Below are positions 7,430 to 16,360 of a stretch of 48,165 nucleotides of DNA, in pieces. Numbering within the stretch: position 1 is the stretch's first letter; each line of letters begins with the position of its first letter. The stretch is from Treponema sp. (GTDB lineage: Bacteria > Spirochaetota > Spirochaetia > Treponematales > Breznakiellaceae): contig WQXU01000019.1 in assembly GCA_009781635.1 (NCBI GenBank), positions 1 to 48,165 of the forward strand, read 5' to 3'. The notes under the pieces were generated by a model that saw nothing but the letters and a program-made list of their open reading frames with translations, did no database searches and had not been told where the DNA came from. A program made the translations under genes and the position numbers.

Positions 7430-8242
7430 ATGGCGAAAGTAACTGATTTAGATCGGCAGATGTATTATGACAAGGTAAAAATTTATGTGTCAATGACCAA
7501 GGCCTTGCTGGATACAGAAAAGAAACTCCTTGTAGAAGCAAAAAAAAATACTCCCAACTCTCCTCTTCAGAAGCTGACTCTTACCGATGAAATGCTGAAT
7601 CTTGCATCTTACTACATGGCGATAAACGGCATATCACAATCTGTATTAAAAAATAAAAACGAAGAAGCTTTAAACGATGCAAGAAAATCCCTGTATAAAG
7701 CTGTTATTTATCTTGAAGAAGTCGTTACAAATTTCATTGATGCGCCCTTTTCAGAGTATGAGGATAAACTTTCTGCAATTGAATCTTATGATCCGAACAA
7801 GCGTTATAATTTGATCTGCAAAATGGGGCTTGCTATTGATCTTTTGGAACAGGTATACGGTGATAACTCAAAGTGGAGATGGACTTTTGTGGAGCTGGAA
7901 GGAAGATTTGCAGCTACCGCAAAGAATATTATTGATTTAAAAAATGTGTATGTATACGCAAGCCCCGGCTCAGAATATTATGATTCCAGCGTTTATCATT
8001 TAAGATTAATCAAAAAGCTGTTAGCCAAGGCTGCGGATCGTTACCGTGAAAAATATGAATTGTCTACGGGACAAACTCTGGACTTTAAAACAGGGATAAA
8101 CTTCCTTGCTGCGTTAAGACGGATGCATATTGTGCTTGCAGAGAATGAAGAATCCCAGGAAATAAAGAAAAAACTGGCTATCTGGTCGCAAAAACTGGAA
8201 GCCGATCTTAAAAAGCAGGAAGAAACCAAGAAAAAGAAATGA
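7430..8242 (+). CDS. Conserved hypothetical protein, helical, cytoplasmic
   Basis: 270 residues, almost entirely predicted alpha-helical, with no signal peptide and no membrane segment. It ends in a very charged tail (KKQEETKKKK). Amphipathic helical spacing and motifs like 'ALNDARKSLYKAVIYLEEVV' (in parts: ARKSLYKAVIYLE) suggest a helical-repeat or bundle protein. I do not recognise a named family. The position after recN suggests a lineage-specific conserved gene, but I cannot verify this. The start is placed at the ATG at 7430 because GGAG lies six bases upstream. An in-frame TTG at 7415 would add five residues. Confidence 0.75.
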   Translation: MAKVTDLDRQMYYDKVKIYVSMTKALLDTEKKLLVEAKKNTPNSPLQKLTLTDEMLNLASYYMAINGISQSVLKNKNEEALNDARKSLYKAVIYLEEVVTNFIDAPFSEYEDKLSAIESYDPNKRYNLICKMGLAIDLLEQVYGDNSKWRWTFVELEGRFAATAKNIIDLKNVYVYASPGSEYYDSSVYHLRLIKKLLAKAADRYREKYELSTGQTLDFKTGINFLAALRRMHIVLAENEESQEIKKKLAIWSQKLEADLKKQEETKKKK

Positions 8243-8257
8243 CAATCCTGATTTGCC

Positions 8258-8273
8258 GCAGCCAGATGGCTGT
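8258..8273 (+). other. Short hairpin before the ABC exporter genes
   Basis: GCAGCC and GGCTGT flank the loop AGAT in the 49-base gap between the hypothetical gene and the first ABC gene. There is no T-run after it, so it is not a standard terminator. It lies about 20 bases before the start codon and could affect translation. Confidence 0.3.
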
Positions 8274-8291
8274 TCCTGTTAACGAAGTTTC

Positions 8292-10088
8292 ATGACAAGA
8301 CCCCGCGCATCCCTTAAAGAATATAAAACTCTTTTACCTTACCTTTCCCGTTATAAAAAAAAGTATATTCTAGGTCTTATCTGCCTTGTTATTGTTGATG
8401 CGGCGCAGATTGCCATTCCTCAATTTATCCGTATTGCGATAGATTTGATTACAGGCGGTGATTTTCAGATAAGTCAGATAATAGTTCTTCTGCTCTGGAT
8501 GACAGGCATTATGGCGCTTATTTCCGCAGGGCGTTTTTTATGGCGCTACTTTATAAACGGATCCTCAAGACGGATAGAAGCGCAGTTACGTGAAGATATT
8601 TACAGTCATTTGCAGAAGTTGTCATGGGATTTTTACCAGAAGAATAAGACAGGAGATTTAATGGCCCGCTCCATTAATGATCTTCATGCTGTGCGCATGT
8701 CTATTGGTATGGGAGTTGTTGCGCTTTTTGATTTTTTCTTTATGGCTACCGCTATTTTAATTATTATTTTTATTCAGGATGCGGAATCTGCGCTTTATTC
8801 GATTATTCCCCTGCCTCTTGTGACGGTTTTAATTCTTGTCTTCGGCAGCATGGTAGGAAAAAAATTTAAAGCTGCGCAGGAAGCCTATTCCAGGATGAGC
8901 GACAACGCGCAGGAAACCTTTGCGGGAGTAAGCGTAATAAAGTCCTTTGTCAAAGAATGGTGGTTCATTAAAAAGTTTTCCGATTCAAATGATGATTACA
9001 GAGCGGCAAATATGGAGCTTGTGCGTCTTTTTGGTTTTTTCTTCCCTTTTGTCACTTTCCTTTCCGGTCTTACAATTTTAATCATGCTTGCAATCGGCGG
9101 CTACAGGGTTATGTTAGGTGAAATGACAGCGGGAAGCCTTGTTGCGATGTTCCGGTATTTGGGTATGCTGATTTGGCCCCTTATGGGAGCGGGATTCATG
9201 GTAAACATGATTCAAAGGGGAGCTGTAAGCCTTGCAAGGGTAAATGAGATTTTAAAAACCGTGCCTTCCATAAGGGATAAGGAGCTTGAGTATAAAGAAA
9301 ATGAACCTTCTGCAAGCGGTGAAAACGCTGCGGCCATTGAGATACGAAAACTGGATTTTTCATATGGTGAGAAAAAGGTTCTTGAAAATATCAGCCTTGT
9401 TGTAAATCGCGGAGAATGGCTTGGAATTATGGGTAAAACAGGCTCGGGAAAATCCACGCTTGTAAAAACACTCATGCGTATGATTGATCCTCCCGCAGAA
9501 AGCGTATTTATTTTTGGCCTTGATGCAGGAAAATGGAAACTGGAAAAATTACGCAGTCAGTTTGCTGTAAGTCCGCAGGATAGTTATCTTTTTTCTGACT
9601 CTATCGCAAGAAATATTACATACGGCCTTCCTGATATAAATGGCAAAGAACAGGATGAAATATTAAATTGGGCGATAGATCTTGCTTCGTTAAATAATGA
9701 TATACAATTGTTTCAAAATGGAATAAACACCCTTGTAGGTGAAAGAGGACATACGCTCTCCGGGGGGCAGAAACAAAGGACTGCCATTGCAAGGGCTGCC
9801 GTTCTAAACAGTGAGTTTCTCATACTGGATGATTCCCTTTCTGCTGTGGATAATGAAACGGAACAAAAAATACTGCAGGCCCTGTTTAAAGAAAGGAAGG
9901 GACGCACAACCATTTTTATTTCTCACCGTGTGTCTACGATAAAATATGCGGATAAAGTGCTTGTTCTGGATAAGGGGAAGGTACATGAATACGGAAGCCC
10001 GGAAGAACTTCTGTCTGCAGGAGGTTTTTACAGCCGCATGGCAGCTTTCCAGAGGCTTGAAGGAAATCAAGGAAGCGTAAATGGCTGA
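8292..10088 (+). CDS. ABC exporter half-transporter, MdlA-like (degenerate-site subunit)
   Basis: 598 residues: six transmembrane helices in the first ~320, then a nucleotide-binding domain. The NBD has Walker A 'GKTGSGKST', signature 'LSGGQKQRTAIARA', Walker B 'LILDDSLSAVD' and the H-loop 'SHRVSTI'. The catalytic Glu after Walker B is Asp (D514), as in the degenerate-site subunit of heterodimeric exporters such as TM287/288, MdlA and YheI-type proteins. The partner gene overlaps the 3' end by eight bases and has the canonical Glu. The complex would sit in the inner membrane and export a lipid, drug or peptide; the substrate cannot be read from the sequence. The ribosome binding site is weak. 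Confidence 0.92.
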   Translation: MTRPRASLKEYKTLLPYLSRYKKKYILGLICLVIVDAAQIAIPQFIRIAIDLITGGDFQISQIIVLLLWMTGIMALISAGRFLWRYFINGSSRRIEAQLREDIYSHLQKLSWDFYQKNKTGDLMARSINDLHAVRMSIGMGVVALFDFFFMATAILIIIFIQDAESALYSIIPLPLVTVLILVFGSMVGKKFKAAQEAYSRMSDNAQETFAGVSVIKSFVKEWWFIKKFSDSNDDYRAANMELVRLFGFFFPFVTFLSGLTILIMLAIGGYRVMLGEMTAGSLVAMFRYLGMLIWPLMGAGFMVNMIQRGAVSLARVNEILKTVPSIRDKELEYKENEPSASGENAAAIEIRKLDFSYGEKKVLENISLVVNRGEWLGIMGKTGSGKSTLVKTLMRMIDPPAESVFIFGLDAGKWKLEKLRSQFAVSPQDSYLFSDSIARNITYGLPDINGKEQDEILNWAIDLASLNNDIQLFQNGINTLVGERGHTLSGGQKQRTAIARAAVLNSEFLILDDSLSAVDNETEQKILQALFKERKGRTTIFISHRVSTIKYADKVLVLDKGKVHEYGSPEELLSAGGFYSRMAAFQRLEGNQGSVNG

Positions 10089-11850
10089 AAGTTATTTTGA
10101 CACAGAAGATATTACAAAAGAATATGACAGCCGCATTGTAAAGAGGATTTTATCATATCTTCGATCATACAGGCATTTAATAGTAATTACAATTTGCGCG
10201 CTTTTTATTTCAACAATGGGAGAACTGTTAATTCCTGTGCTGCTGCAGCGTATTATAGATGATGCAATAATGGCAGGAAACATTTCCAGTCTAGTAAAGG
10301 GCTGTGCTTTTTATTTTACACTATTAATACTGGTTTTTGTTTTTACTTTTATTCAGACCTGGACTTCAAACCTTATGACCCAGCGTGTAATGAAGGATAT
10401 ACGCATATCCCTTTTTACAAAAACCCTTTCCCAGTCCACAGGATATCTTTCCCGGCATCCTGTAGGAAGAATTGTTACGCGATTGACAAGCGATGTTCAG
10501 ACAATGGACGAATTTTTTACAACTGTGCTTGTTGCGTTTATAAAAGATATTGCGGTAATGACAGGCGTGCTTATAACAATGTTTGTTCTTTCACCGCAAA
10601 TGGCTTTTACAGTGCTTATTATTCTGCCGCCTGTGCTTGTTGTAACCCTGATTAGCCGCATAAAAGCGCGGGATGCATTCCGCAGGCAGAGGACAGCTTC
10701 GTCAAAGGTTTATTCCTATCTTGCAGAAAGGCTTGCAGGCATGCAGATTGTTCAGCTCTTCAGACAGGAGAAAAAAAGCCTTGGGGAGTTTAAAGAGAGC
10801 AACAAAGAGCTTCTTGATGCGAACCTTGGTGAAATGTATGTTTTTGCGACATTCAGGCCCATTGTTGAATGGTTTTCTACATTAACAGTGGCGGTGGTGA
10901 TTGTAGTTGGAAGCAAAATGCTGCTGTCACATTCGATTTCATTAGGCGTGTTAATTGCGTTTATAAGCCTTGTTCAGATGTTTTTTCATCCTGTAACGGA
11001 TATAGCGGAAAAATATACAATGCTGCAATCGGCAATGGCAGGCGGAGAAAAAGTTTTTAAGCTTATGGATACAAATGAGCAGATTCCGGAGCCTGAATGT
11101 GATACTGCCTGTAAAAACGAAATACAGGGCCATATAGAGTTTGACAATGTCCGCTTTGCATATAAAGAGGGAGAAGATGTTCTAAAGGGTTTAAGCTTTA
11201 CCGTAAGACAGGGAGAGATGTCTGCGATTGCAGGTTATACAGGAGCAGGAAAAACAACCATCATTAATGTTTTAACGCGGCTTTGGGATATTGAAAGCGG
11301 AGAAATACGGCTTGACGGAATACCTGTTAAAAATATTCCTTTAAAACAGCTGCGCACTTTAATAATGCCTGTTACGCAGGATATAACCTTATTCTCAGGA
11401 TCAATAGAAGAGAATATAAGTCTTGGTTTGGATCTTTCAATGGAAGAAATAACGGAAGCTGCCAGGATGGTTCATGCGCATGAGTTTATTTCAAGTCTGC
11501 CCCTTGGATACAAAACCGAACTTTCAGAAAGAGCTGTAAATATTTCTACAGGACAGAGGCAGCTTATAAGTTTTGCAAGGGTTATTGCCCACAATCCGCG
11601 TGTTGTTATCCTTGATGAGGCGACAAGTTCAATTGATACGGAGACTGAAAGGTTAATCCAGCTTGGAATAAAGAAAGTACTGGCGGGAAGAACATCAATA
11701 ATTATTGCGCACAGGCTTTCAACAATTAAAGATGCGGATCGTATCTTTGTTCTTTCCAAAGGCTGTCTTGTAGAGGAAGGAAGCCACGATGAACTTATTG
11801 CGCATGACGGAATTTACTCAGGCCTTTACAGATTGCAATATGAGGATTAA
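10081..11850 (+). CDS. ABC exporter half-transporter, MdlB-like (catalytic-site subunit)
   Basis: 589 residues with six transmembrane helices (~1-310) and an NBD: Walker A 'GYTGAGKTT', signature 'ISTGQRQ' (residues 488-492 ISTGQ instead of LSGGQ), Walker B 'VVILDEATSSIDTETE' with catalytic E513, and the H-loop 'AHRLSTI'. The altered signature would face the degenerate Walker B of the partner. The pair therefore forms one active and one degenerate ATP site, the known pattern of heterodimeric exporters. AAGGA lies before the ATG, which overlaps the preceding gene by eight bases. Confidence 0.92.
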   Translation: MAESYFDTEDITKEYDSRIVKRILSYLRSYRHLIVITICALFISTMGELLIPVLLQRIIDDAIMAGNISSLVKGCAFYFTLLILVFVFTFIQTWTSNLMTQRVMKDIRISLFTKTLSQSTGYLSRHPVGRIVTRLTSDVQTMDEFFTTVLVAFIKDIAVMTGVLITMFVLSPQMAFTVLIILPPVLVVTLISRIKARDAFRRQRTASSKVYSYLAERLAGMQIVQLFRQEKKSLGEFKESNKELLDANLGEMYVFATFRPIVEWFSTLTVAVVIVVGSKMLLSHSISLGVLIAFISLVQMFFHPVTDIAEKYTMLQSAMAGGEKVFKLMDTNEQIPEPECDTACKNEIQGHIEFDNVRFAYKEGEDVLKGLSFTVRQGEMSAIAGYTGAGKTTIINVLTRLWDIESGEIRLDGIPVKNIPLKQLRTLIMPVTQDITLFSGSIEENISLGLDLSMEEITEAARMVHAHEFISSLPLGYKTELSERAVNISTGQRQLISFARVIAHNPRVVILDEATSSIDTETERLIQLGIKKVLAGRTSIIIAHRLSTIKDADRIFVLSKGCLVEEGSHDELIAHDGIYSGLYRLQYED

Positions 11851-11861
11851 AATATATATAA

Positions 11862-13085
11862 ATGAATAGATTTTTTATAACAGCAATCGTTTTATTATTG
11901 GCTGTTTCTGCGAATATCGCCGCTCAAAACAGGGATTTTATGCCCTATGTTTCCCATATAAGTGCGGAAGCAAGGAACAATCTTGTAAGGCTTACCTGGA
12001 CAGATTCGCCTGATGCGCGCGGTCCTGTCTATATTTTCAGATCTGTTCGTCCCTTTATGGGTTCTATTCCTGCCAATATAAGGCCTGTTGTTGTAAGGTA
12101 CGGAGAGCAGTACTTTATCGATGATTCAGATGACATTCAGAATCTTTATTATTTTATTGCGGCAAGTGATTTATCAGGACAGCGCTATGATTTAATTCTA
12201 CCGCGCATTAACAGTACAAGTCTGTTTCAGGAACAGGCGCAGATTGAGCCTTCAATTGACGAGCCTGCTGCCTTGGTTATTCCGCCTTCAGCCGCTCCTG
12301 CAATTTCAGAAGGCATTTACAACTTAAGGGCAAATCATGATGAAGACAGGGTAATTATCACTTTTGAAACAACAAGGGCGCGGCCGGATGCAATTTTGTA
12401 CCGCAGCACGCAGCCTGTAAACCGTCCCCAGGATTTACTTAATGCAATTATTGTCAGTTCCGGAATAACATCAGGATTTGTTGATTATCCTGTTCCGGGT
12501 ATTACCTGGTATTATGCAGTAATTTATGAAGATGAAATTTCAAGCGGTAATATGGGAATAAGGCCCGGTGTTAATTCGACAATCCTGCCTGTTACAATTG
12601 CAGGCGTTACAACAGAGCGTTCGCTGCGCCCTATACCCCTGCCTGTTATGACATTGCACAATACAATGCCGGAGAGTTTTTTTATTACAGAAATCCCCAT
12701 GCAGGTTCCCCTTGGTATTGAATCCTCTAACGCAATCGGCGATACCAAGATGCCGGAAAAAATGCCTCTTGTTCCAAGAGGGCCGCGTGTTTTTGCAGTT
12801 GATCTTGTGGCTCCCACAGGCGGAGAGGAATCGGCTCTGTTCCAGATTATAATGGAATATTTTATTAAATTTGAATGGGAAGCGGCGCGCGCAAGCCTTC
12901 AGCGTTATCTGTCATTGCCGCGATCCGTAGAAATTGAAGCGCGCGCCCGTTTCTATCTTGGGCAGACTCTTTATTATACCGGAAATTACAGGCAGGCTTT
13001 AATGGAATTTCTGTCTTTCAGATCCTTTCATCTTCCTGAAGCAAACACCTGGATAGATTCGGTATTAACAGCGATGGTTTACTAA
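11862..13085 (+). CDS. Exported protein with fibronectin-III-like and TPR-like segments
   Basis: 407 residues with a signal peptide at 1-21 (ends near IAAQ). Residues ~30-110 and ~150-235 look like two beta-sandwich domains in Fn3 style ('NNLVRLTWTDSPDARGPVYIFRS' in parts: VRLTWTDSP, VYIFRS; and 'DRVIITFETTR', 'WYYAVIYEDE'). The C-terminus (~320-400) has a TPR-like helical hairpin ('ALFQIIMEYFIKFEWEAA' and 'RFYLGQTLYYTGNYRQALMEF'). It is probably periplasmic. I know no characterised homologue. It starts 12 bases after the ABC gene and probably shares its transcript. It converges on the TPR gene with only 9 bases between the stops, and no clear terminator is visible. Confidence 0.75.
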   Translation: MNRFFITAIVLLLAVSANIAAQNRDFMPYVSHISAEARNNLVRLTWTDSPDARGPVYIFRSVRPFMGSIPANIRPVVVRYGEQYFIDDSDDIQNLYYFIAASDLSGQRYDLILPRINSTSLFQEQAQIEPSIDEPAALVIPPSAAPAISEGIYNLRANHDEDRVIITFETTRARPDAILYRSTQPVNRPQDLLNAIIVSSGITSGFVDYPVPGITWYYAVIYEDEISSGNMGIRPGVNSTILPVTIAGVTTERSLRPIPLPVMTLHNTMPESFFITEIPMQVPLGIESSNAIGDTKMPEKMPLVPRGPRVFAVDLVAPTGGEESALFQIIMEYFIKFEWEAARASLQRYLSLPRSVEIEARARFYLGQTLYYTGNYRQALMEFLSFRSFHLPEANTWIDSVLTAMVY

Positions 13086-13094
13086 ATTAAATAA

Positions 13095-15083
13095 TTACCG
13101 CAGCGTTCTTAATAATGCGCGTAACTCGGGGTTTGCAGAACTTTCAGCAGACGGTCTTGCAGTCCTGTCAGTCTGGAGAATAATTTCGTCTCCCGGCTCA
13201 ATACGGTCAAAAAAGCCGTTTCTGGCAAGGGTGCCAATGGCTATTTCTTCATCGACATTGGTTATGGTAAGCCTTCCTACAAGTTCATCATCACTGTAGA
13301 CAAGTGAAAAACCGTCATTGGCTGCCTGGGGCCGTCCGCGTTTTACAACATCAAAAACAGTTCCCTGCTGTATGCCGTCAGCCCTTCCCTTGTTTACAAG
13401 TGCCTGGCCCTGTCTGCGGATTAATAATCTTCCGCGCAATGGTATGGATGATGATAACTGCGATACTATTCCCCGTGATGCGTCACGCAATCTGTCAGTT
13501 CCAGTACGATATGCGTAAAAAGTTCCTGCAGGCGAGCCTGTTCTGCCTGTGAAAGCTTCTGCCTTTATTGAAATATCGCGCTCATTTTCCGATACGGATA
13601 CAAGGAGAAAATAATCCGCCGAGTTTTCTCTTGCCTGTCTGAAGCCCTGAGAAAAACTTGCCTGGCGAAGTTCAAGATCTAAAACATTTATATTGCGATC
13701 ATGAACAAGAAGCTCCCTTATTACGCCTGCGGCAACAGAGCCTGCATCTGCATGATAAAAACTTGACTGGCCGGCAAGCGAAAAGACAGCGACATTCCAG
13801 TGCCGTTCTGCAAGATCAACAGGGTTTACCTGCCATTGCCTGAACATGGCATTTGAAAGAAGTGAGCTGTATGCCTCAACAGCATCGTTAAGGCTGCGAT
13901 CCGCCATGCCCTGATCCTGTAAAAAACGAAGCTCTTCCAGAAAACGCGCGGGGTACCCTTGAATTCTTAATAGTTCGGCATACTCGCGCCTGTCCGCTGC
14001 AAATGGATTAAGCCTTAAACCTCTGCGATATTCAAAAAGAGACTGTTCCATAAGGTTACGCTGGCGGAAACTCCTTGCCCTGTTAAAATGCCAGGCTGCA
14101 AATCTTTCCCTGCGGGGATCTTCCAGGGCGGTGGAAGAAATAATAGTCTCTTCAAGGATGGCCCTTACAAACTCGGCATTTTCATTAATGCTGATCGCTG
14201 TTGTAAGGACAGTAATAGCTTCCTGCTGGCGTCCCATTCTTAAAAAAGATAAACCTTTCAAATACCATGCGCTCATGTTCTGTCTGTTATTTGCAATTAA
14301 TATATCGCAAAGCCGGGAAGCCTCTTCGTATTGCGCGTTACGGTAGCGCAGTGTCGCCATTAAGGACTGTGAAGGAATGTGGGCAGGCCTGAAATGCAGA
14401 GCCTGTTCGGCAAAACGGATGGCATCTGTTATTCTGTTGTTCATGGAGTAGATATAAGATGCGTAGTAATAAACCCTTGCATCCCCGGGATGCTGTGTAA
14501 GGGCGTTATTGATATATAAAAGCGCAGTGTCAGCGTCGCCAAGAGAGAGAGTGAGAAGCGCAAGAGATATTAAAAGTCTGCGGTCGTCAGGGTAACGGCG
14601 GACAGCGTCACGGTAGCGGAGCATGGCTTGCGAAGGCCTGTTCCTTGCGATATCAAGCTCTCCTGCCGCAAAAAGCGCTTCCCTGTTATAGGGTTCTCTT
14701 GCAAGAATGTCTGTAACAAGTACACTGGCTGCATCAAGCTGTCCAAGCGCAATAAGAATAAAAGCTTCCAGATTCGCAATTGACATATTGCCCCGTGAAA
14801 GCTGCCTTGCCCTTCTTGCCCAATTAAGGGCCTCATCAAATTCAGCAAGTTCGTAGTAACACTCGGCAAGGGCAGCAGTCCCTTCCGCATGCGCGCTGTT
14901 TATCCTTAAACATTCAAGAAAGGATTCCACCGCGGAGTACCAGTTTTCCTCCGCCATATGGTTTTTTCCGCGTTCGTAATGCGCCTGCGCGGTGTTTTGA
15001 GCTTCCAGAAATAAGGGAAACAATATAAAAACGCAAAGCAGAACAGAAAGACGCGAGCATGTTTTTAATAATAAAGACAACAT
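13095..15083 (-). CDS. Exported TPR-repeat protein
   Basis: 662 residues with an N-terminal signal peptide (~1-30, ending FLEAQ). At least six TPR units lie between ~35 and 400 ('AHYERGKNHMAEENWYSAVESF' style; 'ARVYYYASYIYSMNNRITDAI'). The C-terminal ~200 residues contain beta-rich segments: a stretch resembling CsgG/FlgT-type modules ('NVAVFSLAGQ', 'LLIRRQGQALVNKGRADGI', 'GTVFDVV'). It is probably a periplasmic scaffold; its function is unknown. The start is set at the ATG at 15083, with GGGAGGGGG at good spacing. An upstream in-frame TTG at 15107 overlaps that ribosome binding site and is unlikely. It is the last gene of the minus-strand cluster, 24 bases after corC. Confidence 0.8.
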   Translation of the reverse strand: MLSLLLKTCSRLSVLLCVFILFPLFLEAQNTAQAHYERGKNHMAEENWYSAVESFLECLRINSAHAEGTAALAECYYELAEFDEALNWARRARQLSRGNMSIANLEAFILIALGQLDAASVLVTDILAREPYNREALFAAGELDIARNRPSQAMLRYRDAVRRYPDDRRLLISLALLTLSLGDADTALLYINNALTQHPGDARVYYYASYIYSMNNRITDAIRFAEQALHFRPAHIPSQSLMATLRYRNAQYEEASRLCDILIANNRQNMSAWYLKGLSFLRMGRQQEAITVLTTAISINENAEFVRAILEETIISSTALEDPRRERFAAWHFNRARSFRQRNLMEQSLFEYRRGLRLNPFAADRREYAELLRIQGYPARFLEELRFLQDQGMADRSLNDAVEAYSSLLSNAMFRQWQVNPVDLAERHWNVAVFSLAGQSSFYHADAGSVAAGVIRELLVHDRNINVLDLELRQASFSQGFRQARENSADYFLLVSVSENERDISIKAEAFTGRTGSPAGTFYAYRTGTDRLRDASRGIVSQLSSSIPLRGRLLIRRQGQALVNKGRADGIQQGTVFDVVKRGRPQAANDGFSLVYSDDELVGRLTITNVDEEIAIGTLARNGFFDRIEPGDEIILQTDRTARPSAESSANPELRALLRTLR

Positions 15084-15107
15084 TGTTCCCCCTCCCAAGT
15101 AAAACAA

Positions 15108-15854
15108 CTATTCCTTTTTATGCGTTACTATTTTAATAGTATTTATTTTATGCCCGTCCATTTCCTGAATGATAAAATCATAATCTCTGTATTCGATTTT
15201 TTCATTCTTTACAGGTATCTTCCCGAACAGATCAAAAACAAAACCGCCAAGCGTATCAAAATCGTTTGCCGGAAGAGCAAGATTTGTTTCTTCGGTAAGA
15301 AATTCCATATTTACTCTGGCGTCGCACAGCCACATTCCCCCTCCAAGATCCACTACATCATCTGTTTCGTGATCAAACTCATCCTGAATGTCGCCTATTA
15401 TTTCTTCTATTATATCTTCCATGGAGACTATGCCCGATACTCCGCCGTATTCGTCTACAACAACTGCAATATGTATCTTTTTGCGGCGCAGTTCCCGCAA
15501 AAGATCGTCAATATGCTTTGATACCGGAACAAAAAACGGTTTTCTTACAAGTACATTTATATCAATGGGTTTATTGTTTACAAGAGCTTTTAACACGTCT
15601 TTTACATGCAGGATTCCAATTACATTGTCAACAGTATCTTTGTAAACAGGATAACGCGAATGTTCGTTTTCGCTGATTATGGTTAAAAGCTCTTCCTCTG
15701 AATCATCTGCGGAAAGAAAAACCGTGTCTGTTCTTGGAACCATTACTTCTTTTACAGTAGTATCGGATAATTCGACAACGCCGCGAATCATCTGCTTTTG
15801 CTCTTCTTCAAGCTCCTTTATAGCCTGTGTATTTATTTTGAAAGGGGTTTTCAC
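15108..15854 (-). CDS. corC: CorC/HlyC-type CBS-domain protein
   Basis: 248 residues: two CBS domains (~35-155; 'VMVPRTDTVFLSADDSEEE' and 'VDEYGGVSGIVSMEDIIEEIIG') and a C-terminal CorC_HlyC domain (~165-245; 'NDFDTLGGFVFDLFG'). The DUF21 membrane domain found in larger relatives is absent, as in E. coli CorC and spirochaetal TlyC. Relatives are linked to Mg/Co efflux or adenosyl-nucleotide sensing; spirochaetal 'haemolysin' names are historical. It begins with GTG at 15854, supported by GCGGAGG seven bases upstream, and this start overlaps the ybeY stop (GTGA). The phoH-ybeY-corC neighbourhood is conserved in many bacteria. Confidence 0.9.
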   Translation of the reverse strand: MKTPFKINTQAIKELEEEQKQMIRGVVELSDTTVKEVMVPRTDTVFLSADDSEEELLTIISENEHSRYPVYKDTVDNVIGILHVKDVLKALVNNKPIDINVLVRKPFFVPVSKHIDDLLRELRRKKIHIAVVVDEYGGVSGIVSMEDIIEEIIGDIQDEFDHETDDVVDLGGGMWLCDARVNMEFLTEETNLALPANDFDTLGGFVFDLFGKIPVKNEKIEYRDYDFIIQEMDGHKINTIKIVTHKKE

Positions 15855-16360
15855 TTGTATCCTCCGCAGGAGATTGTTTTTTTGCCGGCGGCATTTTGAT
15901 TATCAAAAGGGATAATACTTTCATCTTTAAGCCGGTTCAATATATCCTCCTGCAATGCAAGCATTGGCTCATTTATATCCAGTGTTTTGTGATCCATTCC
16001 GTCTAAATGCAGGATACCATGAATTATTAATCTGCGTAACTCCTCATCTTCCGGTATATTAAAATACAGAGCATTTTCCTGCAGGGTATCAAGTGAGATA
16101 ATAATGTCTCCGGGAAGGTAGATTGTATTATTTCCGTCTTTAATCGTTTCTCCAAGATTAAAAGAAAGTATGTCTGTGCTTTCATCTTTATTTCTGTACT
16201 GAGCGTTCAGTTCCCTGATTTTTTCGTTATTGCAAAAAAGGATGGACAGCTCCCAATTTTCTCTTTTTATTTCATCAAGCACCTTAAGGGCAAAACCTCC
16301 TGCGCTGCCGCTCCATGAAGGCAGGGTAAGAGTTTCGGCATTAATAATGACATTATTCAT
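15851..16360 (-). CDS. ybeY: Endoribonuclease YbeY
   Basis: 169 residues. YbeY is a zinc-dependent RNase needed for 16S rRNA 3'-end maturation and ribosome quality control. The zinc motif H-G-x-L-H-L-x-G-x-D-H is intact (HGILHLDGMDH), preceded by the typical 'LNAQYRNKDESTDILSFNL' region and 'LPGDIIIS'. The ATG at 16360 is preferred because AAAGGTGAT lies just before it. A GTG at 16369 is inside that ribosome binding site. The gene overlaps the 7TM-HD gene upstream by eight bases and corC downstream by four. Confidence 0.94.
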   Translation of the reverse strand: MNNVIINAETLTLPSWSGSAGGFALKVLDEIKRENWELSILFCNNEKIRELNAQYRNKDESTDILSFNLGETIKDGNNTIYLPGDIIISLDTLQENALYFNIPEDEELRRLIIHGILHLDGMDHKTLDINEPMLALQEDILNRLKDESIIPFDNQNAAGKKTISCGGYK

